A stretch of 64,000 nt of DNA from Tetraselmis striata (taxonomy: Eukaryota > Chlorophyta > Chlorodendrophyceae > Chlorodendrales > Chlorodendraceae), in NCBI GenBank assembly GCA_006384855.1, contig VCJN01002425.1:62001-126000 (forward strand), in the 5' to 3' direction. The position numbers were made by a program, and so were the translations under genes. The notes below the pieces were generated by a model that did not search any database, was not told the DNA's origin, and worked only from the letters and a program-made list of their open reading frames with translations. Every line of letters begins with the position of its first letter. Within the stretch, counting starts at the first letter, position 1. Of this stretch, positions 54,101-64,000 are shown piece by piece.

Positions 54101-54616
54101 CAAGTGGCCCCCACGCAGCGCTTTCCGCTGCGAGGTAGCCAGACCGCGCCATACATGCCGGAGCTCATCGCGGGCCAGACGAGCCAGGCGCCAAGTCTCC
54201 AAGCGCGGGCCCCCTACGAGTTGATACCCTCCATTTCTGGTCCTGCTCCCACAACCCGTGCGCAACCCGCCATCTACGAGCCCGGATCCTCTCGCGGCAC
54301 CGGGACAGGGTGGACACGGCATGGCTCTGCGGGTGAGCTCGCGGGCCTGACCAACAGCATGATGCACTCTTCCCAAGAGCGCAGCGGCACCGAGCTTCAG
54401 AAGCCTGGCGAGCTCCGAATGTACGAGAGCCGCGGTAGAATGTTCAGCTCTGCGAGGGAGGCTGTGAAGCTCCCCGACATAGTGAAAGCTGCACCCGCGC
54501 ACAGCCCCATAGATGTGGTCAAGTCGCAGGCTAGCATCCTCAGGATGAGCCTCTACGGCGCCCTCAGCGGCATGTTCCCATCCCGCAAGCCCAGGCAGCA
54601 GCAGTCGATGAGCTAG
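51178..54616 (+). CDS. Aurora-like serine/threonine kinase, CALK type
   Basis: Exons: 51178-51339, 51633-51851, 52278-52385, 52553-52696, 52919-52993, 53146-53302, 53697-54616, giving 594 residues in frame. The kinase domain follows [11 protein letters not shown]. Landmarks: VAVK with ATP-site Lys75, [11 protein letters not shown] (Asp169), ADFG (Asp187), and an activation loop [12 protein letters not shown] (201-212). The insert [20 protein letters not shown] after APE is a feature I associate with the Chlamydomonas aurora-like kinase CALK, which controls flagellar length and shortening. The glycine loop reads [11 protein letters not shown] and lacks the second canonical Gly. The C-terminal 280 residues are Ser/Ala/Pro-rich without a domain. 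The start is uncertain: ATGs at 51217 and 51283 are also in frame. A sense poly-C tract (about 53325-53347) follows the exon 6 donor. Confidence 0.88.
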
Positions 54617-55403
54617 TGCATGCGTGCCCATGACCAAGCGGCACCAGGCGCATGCATTGAGTGATGCGAATACGCCCGTGAGTCATAAAGATCATCACAT
54701 GAACCGATACAAATGCCACGACCTTTCGATGAGTTAATATCAATGCTTACGGCGAATAGATCATAAAAGACCATGAGACGAGACCACAGAAAAGGACTGG
54801 CGATGTAAGGTCATGAATACAAGCGCGGCGGGTGGCCGATATGATGTTGCTGTTGCTGTGAATGCTTGCGTGCCCCCTTGTTTCAGGTCAATGCGGGGAG
54901 AGCAATCTCCCCCATGAATGAACCAATGAATGAACCAATGGCGTTCCTGCCCATTTGGTTGCTGCTTCTATTCGCCACCCGCCGCTGACAAATGTCGATG
55001 TGCGCTGCCGCCGTTTGCAGCAAACACCCCACGCTGTTCGATGGCTATTGGGTGGTAATATGCATGGTGTGATACAGACGCTGGAGTGCATCCAAAACAG
55101 TGCTTTCCGCAGTTTTACACGCGGCTCGGTGGTTCTGCCCCTACCCTCTGGCAGCATGTGAATGCAGCAGCTTGTGGATCAAGGGGTGGAGGCGAAGTAC
55201 GGCCAAAAAATGGAACAATTGAGATTGCAATGCTCAACCTCATTGCTGGTGACTGTTTGCCATCTGCTTCCCTGTTCAACAGCAACAATCATTACACTCG
55301 CATGCCTAATATGGTACACTTAGCATTAAATATCTCGGGGGGAGGGGGGTAACAGCCAGGGGACAGCAGCACCTGCGTATCCGCGCCGGGCTGATCCACA
55401 AAA
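54617..55403. other. Convergent intergenic region
   Basis: 3' flanks of the kinase (plus) and transporter (minus). No coding feature recognised. ATGAATGAACCA is repeated twice near 54914-54938. Confidence 0.5.
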
Positions 55404-58400
55404 TCAGTCCAGCTTCTCTTGTGTTGCTTTCCGGAAGGGGAGCTGCGGCAGCCACTTCTCAAAGAAAAACGGCTCGTTCTGGTCAAACGGCCGCCGGTCA
55501 CCGGTGCCCGTGGCCATGTAGGCCGCAAAGCCCGTGACGAAGAAGAGGATGCACGGGAAAAAGAGCGCCAGGTTCCAGTCGCCCGTCTTCTCCAGCATGT
55601 AGCCCGTGAACGTGACCCCCACGATGCCGGGCACGGCGCCCGCCGTGTTGGTGATCCCCAGCAGGATGCTGCAGTACTTGCGGCTCATGTCGGCGTGGTT
55701 CGAGTAGAGGCCCGCGAGCGAGAAGGCGTTCAGGCCCAGCGCGCCCGTGATGCAGGCGATCTGCGAGATGTTGGGGGGGGGGGGGGGGGGGGGGCACGTG
55801 GTGGGGCGAGGGGATCTCAGGGCTGAAAGGTTAAAGCAGTGCTCATTCCCATGTGAAGGTACTATAATTCTTGGTTTGCTATCATATATATATACATATA
55901 TATATGTATACATATATACATATATACATATATACATGTATACATATGTATGTACATATATATATATATATATGCCGGGGCCGACGTGCCTTTGAGCCCC
56001 AAATCACTTCATTGTTATAAGCCCTTAATCGGTGTTTGCATGCCACCAATAAGGTCATTTGCTACAGTTCCGCTATACAGATTTGTCTACATTTGACCTT
56101 TGACAATTAGGGCAGGTTCTTATTCTCAGTGTTCTTATGAGCGCTTTGGCGCCCGGACATGTTCCAGCGCGCGGGAGAGTTAACGCTGCAAATAAAGACC
56201 CACCCTGTCTGCGAGAGGTTGAATCGTGGCGAGACTACTGCAAATGTTCTTTTCGATTGCATACAAGCCCGAATTGAGGCCTATATATTGGGTTTTAATC
56301 AGTGCATCGACACCCGTAATGCCTTTATGTTGGACGAATAGCTGCTGTCATTAACAACCGGGGCCCTAGATGCAACGTTGATGCACTACGGGCATAGTAC
56401 TTGCAGCACGAGCAATACACCGGGGAGGGGGGGGGGGGGGGGAGACTCACCCGAGCGACGTGCTGGTCCTCCAGGACGGCGGCGCCCAGCAGCATCAGGC
56501 TGGGGCCCACAAACGCGATGCCCTGCATGCCCTTGCGCACCGTGACAACGCGCGTGCCGCCGTTGATGAGGTTGTCCGCGATGGGACCCGCGATGTTGCT
56601 GAACGCAAAGGCCGCGATGGGCGGGATGAGCGACAGCTGCGAGGCGCGGATGAGGTCCAGGTCGAGCGTCCTGATGTAGAAGGTGGGCAGCCACGCCAGC
56701 ATGGTGTAATGGAACCTGGGTACCGGGCAATATGTGCTCAGTCTCGGCCACCGATGCGCAGGGCTCACAAGACCACTTGCAGAGTTTGTGATTGCGCCGC
56801 AATGTAGTATAATGGCAGGTGCAAGTGTAGCACCGATGGATTTTGGTTGCAGGTCAAACAACGAATGCCTTTAGTAATCATCGAGCCGATACATCCATTG
56901 TGGAGTTTTCTTATGCATTCTGATATATCAAAGGATAAATATAGTCTGTCTCCGTCTCTCTGTCTCTCTCTCCCTCTCTCATGGGTGTGTGTGTGTGGGG
57001 GGGGGGGGGGGGGGGGTGCTCACCAGTTATTGCAAAAGTGGACGTACATGAGGCCCTGCATGGCGGGGTCCCGCAGGAAGCCGCGCCATGGCAGCTCGTC
57101 CGTGCCGCCCGCCGACGTGCTGGGCGCGGGCGCCGGCCGCTCCACGCCCGCCGCGTCCTCAAACGCGCGCTTCTCCGCCTGCGCCGTCCCGCTGTCGAAC
57201 GTCGCGCCCAGCAGCCGCTCCCACCACACGCACCACCCCAGGCCTGCGGCCCCGAAGATGTAAAACACCGGCTGCCACCCCAGCGTCTGCAGGTGTTGTT
57301 GGGGGGGGGGGAGCGCAGGTCAATGAATACAGCATGTCGCACATGGGATGACGTTTGTCCCTGGAGGATGGGGCGAATGGGAAGCTCGCCTTGATGAGGG
57401 CGGGACCGGCAAGCAACGAGAGGACAGAGCCGACGTGCAGGCCGCTGAAGGCCTTGGACACGGCGCTGGAGCGCTGGCTGTCCGGGACGGTGCGCGCGAT
57501 GAGCTCCGTGGTGGAGGGCGGCGCGAGGCCCTGGCCGAGGCCGACGATGGCGCGCGAGGCGCAGAGCGTGGGGATGGCGGTGGCGGCGGCGACCGGCAGC
57601 GCGGCGGTGGCGAGCGACCACAGCGCGACGCCCACCGGCAGCATGCGGCGGCCGCCGGCCTTGGCGACCGCGTAACCGCCCGGCAGCTGCACCAGAATGT
57701 AGCCCCAGAAGAAGGAGGACTGCACGAGGCCGGAGATGGTGGGACTGAGGCCTAGGTCCTGCGCCATCGGGATGATGGCGATGCTCAGGATGACCTTGTC
57801 CTGCGGGGACGCAGCGGGGCAGCCAGGCGCTGTGTCAGCAAGCACATTGCCAGCTGGCATTCTACCCATTACTTCCCCCGCCCGACCAACCCCCCCCCCC
57901 CCCCCCCACACGTGATTTTACCCCAATCCCGGGCCTGCAGACCAATTACAGCATGTGTCCTCCGCATGACAGTTGTGCCCTGCGACGCTTGCGGCGCTGC
58001 GCCTAGCTGCACCCAGGTGTCACTGTCGAGTGCTCTCCGCCTATATCCCCAGCAAGCACAGCCAGGTGTCTACTGCAGCCAGATGACATTTGCAGTTGCG
58101 CAGTCTGGTAAATTCTGCCTCTCGCCGCTGCGCACAGGGGCGCTGCAGGGGCGCGAGCTCCAGGCGGGTGCGCACCAGGTTGGAGAACACAAAGGCGCCG
58201 AGCGTGGCGTTCACTATCTTGGAGCGCGCCGGCGACGCCTCCCAGCGACCCGCGAGGAAGCCCAGCGGGGACGCCGACGACGGGCCGCCTTCGCCGCCGC
58301 CCTCGACGCCGCTCGCCCGGGGCTCGCCCTCGTCGATCGTGCTGTGCTCCACGTCGATGGACGCTTGCGCCACTTCGGCGAGCTCGTCCAGCGAAGGGCC

Positions 58401-58517
58401 GGCGCCGCCTTGCTCGGAGCGCAGCGCCCCGGGCGGTGGCAACGCGGCACGCCGCCGGCGCACAGCAGCAGGGGAACCGCCGGCGCCGAGGGCGATCACC
58501 CCACGCCTGGGGGTCAT
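55404..58517 (-). CDS. MFS anion/phosphate transporter, PHT4 (SLC17) type, plastid-targeted
   Basis: Exons on the minus strand: 58517-58176, 57800-57390, 57286-57024, 56715-56451, 55760-55404, giving 545 residues in frame. The first exon (ATG 58517) starts MTPRRGVIALGAGGSPAAVR, Ser/Arg/Ala-rich like a chloroplast transit peptide. The carrier core follows: GAFVFSNL-DKVILSIAIIPM (TM1 with the family N-D-K/R turn), FFWGYILVQLPGGYAVAKAG (TM2-loop), RAIVGLGQGLAPPS, GWQPVFYIFGAAGLGW, HYTMLAWLPTFYI, ACITGALGLNAFSLAGLYSN, ITNTAGAVPGIVG and LFFPCILFFVTGFAAYMATG. Family members move phosphate or organic anions with Na+ or H+; substrate is not decided here. The intron after exon 2 uses a GC donor (AAG|GCGAGC). 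C tracts in the sense strand sit beside three splice junctions. Confidence 0.9.
55883..55972. repeat. TA/TACA microsatellite in transporter intron
   Basis: ATATACATATAT-type simple repeat over about 90 bp in the last intron. Confidence 0.9.
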
Positions 58518-59640
58518 GCAGCCGCATACCGGCCTCAGCGTGACCCCACAGCCGGCATGTGGGCAGCATTTGCGGGCAGCACAGTGCAACCAGAATATAG
58601 ATACGTAAAACTGCAGCGACTAACTGCTCTTCAGGAGGAAAGGTAGCGCCAGTTCAGAGCGATCGGCCGAGGTGGCATGCGCGGTGCGCTGGCTGCGCTC
58701 CCTGCCGATAGGTATTATTCGACAGCTGGCTAATCGTCTGCCATAAGTTCTTTTGTATGACGTGTGTAATCCTGTATGACTGAGTAATCGCTGCGCTAGC
58801 GAGTAAAACAACTGGCCCATCGCCCGCTCGTACCTGTACCTGCCCGGGACGCGCGGCTCGGGCCGTCTTCGCGCGGTGCCTGCCTTGCCATGGTGCACGC
58901 CCACTGCGCTACACCCGGCGAGCTCCATATTCGCGCTTGGGACTGCACGCTCGCTGAAAAACGCCGCTGTTGCGAGGCTAGTTGGGGCGTTGTCGGTGGG
59001 CCGTGCTCGCTCGCGGGGCGTTTACCAGTGTTATGCTCGGAACTTCCGCGGACGGGCGGTTTGCTGCCGCAGGCCAGCAGCAGCAGCGGGCACGACGGGG
59101 TGGCGCCATGGCGTAGCGACTCCCAGGTACCAGTACGTGTCGCTTTGTGACGGGTTTCTGAAATGGTTTATGTCTTCGCCTGCTTGTCGTCGCGAATAAG
59201 CAGGGGCCTTGCAGCACGGGGCGATCCTTTTTAGAATTCAGAGCATGTGTAAAATTTCGCGGGTTTGCGACTACAAAATGACGAGTACTACACGAACTAT
59301 TCACGTGGCACGACGATGTTATCACGAAGATAAAGCCGAACAGATCCTGCAATGTCGCGCCCTCTGCCCGTCACCAGAGGGTCCCCCCCACCCGCGCGAA
59401 ACGAAAAAACAGTGTCAGCAATACCCTGTAGAGTAATCGGCACCTGATGGCAGAGATACGGGGATTGTCGACGTTAGTGTTTCGGTGAATATTCGGAATT
59501 TCACCTGCCGCTCCGCGGTACCCGCAGAGTAATATCGCCAAATTCCCGTATTACCTCGGATCCTGAAATATTGCTTAAATTTTAAACATGATGTCCCCGG
59601 CGTGATTGCAACACGCGCAGCAGCTGCAGGATGAGTGCAG
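58518..59640. other. 5' flank of transporter, no gene recognised
   Basis: Short ORFs on both strands without recognisable product. The transporter promoter should lie in its left part. Confidence 0.5.
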
Positions 59641-59664
59641 GCGGCATCAATAAATTTCAAGCTA

Positions 59665-59985
59665 AGTACATCTTTGTCAAAAAGATCGCGCAGGCTGTGT
59701 TACACAGGCAAGAGCCGAAATTATTGGCAGAGAGGTTTCGTGAAGGCGGGGAGGGAAAACGGAGTCAGGGAGGGCGCTGTGATAAAATACAGCGAAACTG
59801 GAAGATGCCGGCAGGCTCAGCTGTTGCGGCTGCTACTATGTCTACTCGTGCTGCACACGAACGGGCGCAGCGAAGAGTGGGCTAGTAACCCGTACCACTT
59901 AGCAGCACATGTAGCCGGAAAGCGCGGTCATTAGGAAATAAAGGAGGAAACCCCATTATCTGGTTAAGATCATTTCAAATTGAGT
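59665..59985 (-). repeat. DIRS element 2, 3' repeats A and B
   Basis: Reverse complement of 38893-39205 with about one in five positions changed; includes AGGAGGAAACCCCAT and GGGAGGGAAAACGGAGTCAG. Confidence 0.85.
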
Positions 59986-60059
59986 TTGGTTTTGCCAGGG
60001 AAGAGCGAATAACGAAAAGAGCGTCAGATTGACGAAACAGGGGTCACTTCAGGTCACGA

Positions 60060-61258
60060 ATGGGGCACCGGAAGGGCCACTGATGCGGAGTCTTGTTCAA
60101 CTTGGAAGCAACGAAGGGCGCGATGTGGCCGAAGAATGACCATACATGCGCCAGGTGATGACGTTGATGTCGATGTAGTTTAATACGACGTCGGAGTTGG
60201 TAACACACCCGCCTTGGTGGCGGATATGGGACAGCGGACGGAGTCCGGACTCCGATGGAGTTGGCAGCATAAGTTGCACCCTTGCAAAGGTTGTGAGAGG
60301 TCTGGGAAGTGCCATCAGGGGCGGCAACACCGACGATCGAGACGAATGGCCATAGAGATCGAGCCAATCAAACATATTGTAGCAGCAGTCCGCGTCTTGG
60401 ACTACTCGCTCGGGGTGACCGCCCCGAAGTTAGTCTCGGCCAAGGCAACATGGATCAGAGGGGTAGATTGGACCTTGTCGATGAAGTGGTGCAGGAGCTG
60501 GGCGACGCCGGGGTTCTCCAAGACGGGTAGGTAGAGACGGGCATTACGCATAAGTCGTCGGGGCCGCGCCGGCCTTCTCGCGGTACACCTGCAGGGTGAT
60601 GTTGTAGGAGTCGACATGCACGTCCCGCACTCGGCAAGACACACCACTCGTAAGCCCCTGGGCGAAGAACATAAAAGTGACAACCGCGGCCATAAGGGCC
60701 TGGAACTCCGGAAGTCGTAGTGGCACTTGGGGGGAGGAGCAGAAACAATCATTTCGGCACGCTCGACGAAAGACGAGTAAGCGACATCGGCATGCAATGG
60801 AACACGCAAGGCGACAGCCTCCATGCGGCGTTGCCTGAATAGCACGCCGCGAAGTAGTGCGGCGGTGAGGTGTAGGCTGTCCTTAGCGATGGGGTCGATG
60901 TTGTGCAACTCGAAGAACGTGTTATAAATGGTTGTAGACATGTAGGACTGCAACGATTTGGCCCCAATGTAGTCCGCTCACCGATCCAAACGACGCACCG
61001 AACGACGGTACGAGTAGTCGCATCCAGCGGGCTCATGTTCTCCGAACCGTGACAAAGCTCGGCGAACCCTACTGAGACAGCTTGCCGGCGTGCTCCGTAG
61101 AGTCTTTGATGTGAGAGAGCTTGAGAGGAGGTTGAGTGTGCGTTGCTCACCCAGCTCGTCCGAGCCGATCGCCTCATGTAAACGGGCCCAAAGCGAGGCC
61201 GCCGAAGGGCGAGAGCTTCTGGCTCGTCAATCACGCAAGTGCGACGTTTGACCGACAT
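60060..61258 (-). pseudogene. DIRS element 2 tyrosine recombinase, dead
   Basis: Matches element 1: MSVKRRTCVIDEPEA, VGFAELCHGSENMSPLDATT, AYSSFVERAEMIVSAP, VSCRVRDVHVDSYNITLQVY, VAQLLHHFIDKVQSTPLIHV. The HxxR box reads SHNLCKGATYAANSIGV: the catalytic Arg codon CGC has become TGC (Cys). Several frameshifts are also present. LSHIRHQGG and LNYID follow. It runs uninterrupted where element 1 has the 3.5-kb insertion, and so marks the pre-insertion site. Confidence 0.85.
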
Positions 61259-61299
61259 GGTAACTAAGTGGAGGCCGGGCCATTACGGCAAATAATCGG

Positions 61300-62630
61300 C
61301 CGCGGCCGTTATGTTGTGACAATTGAACGGTTCTTGCTGGACGGGTTGGTCTGAACACTAGAAGGGGGTTGCGGGGCAATGTTGAGGTAGCTAGGCGGGC
61401 AGCCACGCGCGCCCCTCGCGCTCGTAGCGCATGTAACGTATGCGCGCGAATGTTTGTCGTTGCGAACCACTACTTGTAGTGATGAAGTGGTACGGGTGAC
61501 GAGTGTCGAACCGTGATGTATAGGTGTGCGGATGGTTGAGCCGCACTCGGCTGTGGCTGTAGAAGCGCCGCACCGAGGAAGGTCTAAATAAAGTCTGTGG
61601 GGAGGGGGGGTTCCGATTTGGGCACAGGGCGCACATCCCGCCGTTGAGTTGCTAGGGCTGCTCGCCGTGCGGCGGTCATCGAAAGGTGACCTCGCCAAGC
61701 GACAGCTGCTCCGGCGGAAGGTGCCTCACGCCAACACCTGTGCTACCCTCATGCGTCCACGCCCCTGACCGCCGCCGCACCCGCGTCCGAGGCTGCGACC
61801 TACGAGCATCGATCGTCGCCGCCACACGAGCAGTAGTGGCGGTGGCCTCGGCGTTGATGGCGATTGTCGCCTCGAAAACCCGACGCTCGTAGTCGCGCAT
61901 CATGTCCCCGAAAACCGCAGAGCCCGAATGCTCCGCTGGGGCTGGGAGTGCTAAGACATATCCAACACTCGGTGGTCACCGTGCTAGCACACGCTTGATC
62001 TCGTTAAGCCTCCGCGTGGTGCTCAAGGCCAGACGAAAGCAAAACGCATTGCCGATGGCCTCGGCGCGGTTCCGAGCGCGCGCGAGGTAAGGGAATGAAG
62101 TCTTGATGAGCAACTGGAACGTGAGTAGCAGCTCGAAGAGAGCGGCTGTGTGAGCCCAAAGTATGCCATCCAAGTACACTAATGGGCCGATATACTATAA
62201 GCCGGTCATCCGCCTTGAGGTAGTCGTTCGTTAGGTCGGTACGCAGAGGGAAGAGCCCATGCAATACGCTGACCGGTCGAGCGTCCTCGCAACCATGCTC
62301 TTCTCTCTGCAGTTGCTCTGGCACCGCGAGGTAGTCGTCCTCGTCACTCGCGGATTTTGCTCCGACACGGCCGCTCTGGGCGGGCTGGCTCTAGCAAGTC
62401 GGGGCGCGATGCGGCTCCCCCGGTGCATGTTGGTTGTCCCGCAACGCGCTGCCCAGCTCCAAAGCCATGTCCTCCGTCCCCATCGACAACACGTCCATGA
62501 TCCGTCCATTGGGCCAACGACTACGATGACAGCTCGAGGAGCAATGCATGTCGGCTTATTGTTGAAGCGATTCGAGCGTCGGCTCGGCGACAGGGTTTTC
62601 TCCATTTGACATGGTTGCGCACGGACGTAC
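61300..62630 (-). pseudogene. DIRS element 2 gag-like region
   Basis: MMRDYERRVFEATIAINAEA corresponds to DIVRDYERRVFETTV of element 1, and FPYLARARNRAEAIGNAFCF to the element 1 block PYLARARNHAEAIDKAFRF. Broken into several frames. Confidence 0.6.
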
Positions 62631-62739
62631 GGATGAGAATTACACAGACGGGTGTTTAGCCGGGTGTGGTCTTGAAACAACATGTGACCTTGCTCGCAGT
62701 AGGTTACAAGACAATTAATCGTTGTGTGTAACACAACGA

Positions 62740-63046
62740 AACTAGAAGGCGGTGGCAGGCTCAGCTGGGACGGCTGCTTTTATGTCTACTCGTGTTGCAT
62801 ACAAAGGGGCGCAGCGACGGGTCAACTTGTATCTCGTACCACTCAGCAGCAACGGTCGCCGGAAAAGCGGTTAGGAAGGGAGGAAACCCCACAAAGTAGT
62901 TTAGATCATTACACACAGAGCCCTCCCCGACTCCGTTTTCCCTCTCCGCTTTCACTTACTCAACTTACTTCCCGCCAATCTCGGCTCTTGATCGTGTAAA
63001 AGCGCCTCTTCTATCATTTTGGCAGAACTAGACTCAACTTGAAATC
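62740..63046 (-). repeat. DIRS element 2, 5' repeats: A with inverted B
   Basis: 62740-62912 is A in reverse complement. 62915-63046 (CCCTCCCCGACTCCGTTTTC to ACTCAACTTGAAAT) is B in plus orientation, so B is flipped relative to A, unlike at the other end. Confidence 0.85.
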
Positions 63047-63362
63047 GTCGCGCGACCGTCATGTAAACTGTACCCGTACCTGTACCTTGTTCATCGACAG
63101 CCGCGCGGACAGCGCGCGACGAGCTGTCGTTGCTCGAGCTATCGTTGCCCGGGTCAGCGCCGTCGCGGCGCCCCAGCGCTCGAGCATCAGCCACGGCCCA
63201 CCCGACTCTCTCCGCCTCAATAACGCCCCGCAACCCATCACCTCCCACGCCTAGGGAGGTCCCTTGTCCCCGCCGGCCTGCCCCGCAGGCCTCCATCCGC
63301 GCGCCACCATCGACCCCTCGCCCTCCGCGGGCCCCGGTCCCGCCGCCGGAGGTGCCGAGAAC

Positions 63363-64000
63363 ATGACGCTGAGCGACGAGGCCATGGCCAGCGGCGGGCA
63401 CGCCGCCGACGAGCTGTTCGCGACAACGCGCGCCGAGCGACTGGGTGAGCGACAACCACCACGCCCCGTCCCGCCGTCCCCGGGCTCACCCATTCCGCCC
63501 GCGCTCACCTCCTCATCCGGGATCTCTCCCTTCTGACCCACCAACAAAGCTTGCTGGCGGTGCTTGCGGCGATATTCAGCTAGTCCCCGCCCCCGACCCG
63601 CGCCCCGCCCTTGTGCCGCTGTCAGTCTGTCGGAACGGGCCCTGTTGTGCCGCTCATTCCCGCGGGCCGGGATCTTCTCTGGCTTAGACCGCGCTGATCA
63701 GCCCCCCCTATTGCACGCAGCTGCAGCCACAACCGCAGATGTAGCATTAGCGACAGCAGCTCCGTTGCGCTGGCTGACAATATGAGTGGCATTGGGTCGC
63801 AATCCCCCCCCCCCCCCCCCCCCCCCCCCCTCGTAGAATAACGATGACTGACCACACCCCTCTCTCTCGCTGCACCCCCTCACGCCGCAGCCTCACTGGA
63901 GCAGAAGGCCTTCTCCGTGTCGCAGCTGGCCAAGCGCTTCGAGCTGGGCCTGCTCTTCGACGAAGAGGAGGGCGACAACGAGGACACGGTGTCGGGGAAG
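63363..64000 (+). CDS. 5' end of an unrecognised gene (cut by the window)
   Basis: Exon 1 (63363-63444) starts at ATG: MTLSDEAMASGGHAADELFA. It ends at CTGG|GTGAGC. Exon 2 starts at 63891 after a CCGCAG acceptor and runs to the window edge: SLEQKAFSVSQLAKRFELGL, then an acidic LFDEEEGDNEDTVSGK. The join is in frame (64 residues so far). The frame is open upstream of the ATG without another ATG. The intron holds a C tract (about 63807-63830). No domain recognised. Confidence 0.55.
63807..63830. repeat. C homopolymer in intron
   Basis: About 24 C on the sense strand, some 60 bases before the acceptor at 63890. Confidence 0.85.

Larger units (their letters stand above)
59640..63046 (-). mobile_element. 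DIRS-like element 2 (gag and recombinase, no RT)
   Basis: On the minus strand: inverted B repeat (63046-62915), A repeat (62912-62740), gag-like region, tyrosine recombinase, A repeat (59985-59780), B repeat (59779-59665). The B repeats are therefore inverted termini and the A repeats are internal direct repeats. No RT, RNase H or methyltransferase sequence is present between the ends, although both ends are recognisable. Confidence 0.8.

Overview
The window looks like a stretch of a green-algal (chlorophyte) nuclear genome. Genes are intron-rich with GT-AG and a few GC-AG junctions. The recognisable proteins are plant or algal in type: a Prp5/DDX46 helicase, a plant-type glutaminyl cyclase, a purple-acid-phosphatase relative, an aurora-like kinase close to Chlamydomonas CALK, and a PHT4-type anion transporter. 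There is an interstitial TTTAGGG tract, and long G/C homopolymers sit inside introns. The lineage call is inference; no rRNA or organelle marker is present.

Layout. 0.8-7.8 kb (minus): spliceosomal DEAD-box helicase, 15 exons, missing its C-terminal end. 7.9-10.6 kb: AT-rich intergenic. 10.8-11.3 kb (plus): helical-repeat (PPR-like) fragment, tail-to-tail with a secreted glutaminyl cyclase at 11.4-13.7 kb (minus). 13.7-15.6 kb: intergenic, with a perfect 56-bp palindrome. 15.6-19.5 kb (plus): 10-exon purple-acid-phosphatase-like membrane protein that has lost several metal ligands. 19.9-24.9 kb (minus): decayed Ty1/copia element carrying a cytosine-C5 DNA methyltransferase module. 24.9-27.2 kb: decayed unrecognised coding region. 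28.3-28.9 kb: 5'-truncated LINE copy. 31.9-39.2 kb (plus): DIRS-like tyrosine-recombinase element whose recombinase gene is split by a 3.5-kb terminal-inverted-repeat insertion (33.6-37.1 kb). 39.2-42.1 kb: DIRS-type RT/RNase H/methyltransferase module flanked by direct repeats. 43.0-44.3 kb: 1.3-kb imperfect palindrome. 44.5-49.1 kb (plus): LINE with RT and a C-terminal restriction-like endonuclease. 51.2-54.6 kb (plus): CALK-like kinase. 55.4-58.5 kb (minus): plastid-type MFS anion transporter. 59.6-63.0 kb (minus): second DIRS-like element, without RT. 63.4 kb to end (plus): first exons of an unrecognised gene.

The host genes are not an operon and have no obvious shared pathway. The middle of the window (about 20-49 kb) is a graveyard of nested retroelements. 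Two of these carry different methyltransferase-type domains, a C5-cytosine enzyme in the copia element and an NPPW-type domain in the DIRS module. The most distinctive observations are the methyltransferase-bearing copia element, the pseudo-phosphatase with a C-terminal membrane anchor, the transposon-in-DIRS nesting with its TIRs, and the 1.3-kb palindrome.

Exon boundaries were read by eye. For the helicase, cyclase, phosphatase-like, kinase and transporter genes the inferred exons join in frame throughout, which is good internal support. Boundaries of the mobile elements are approximate.
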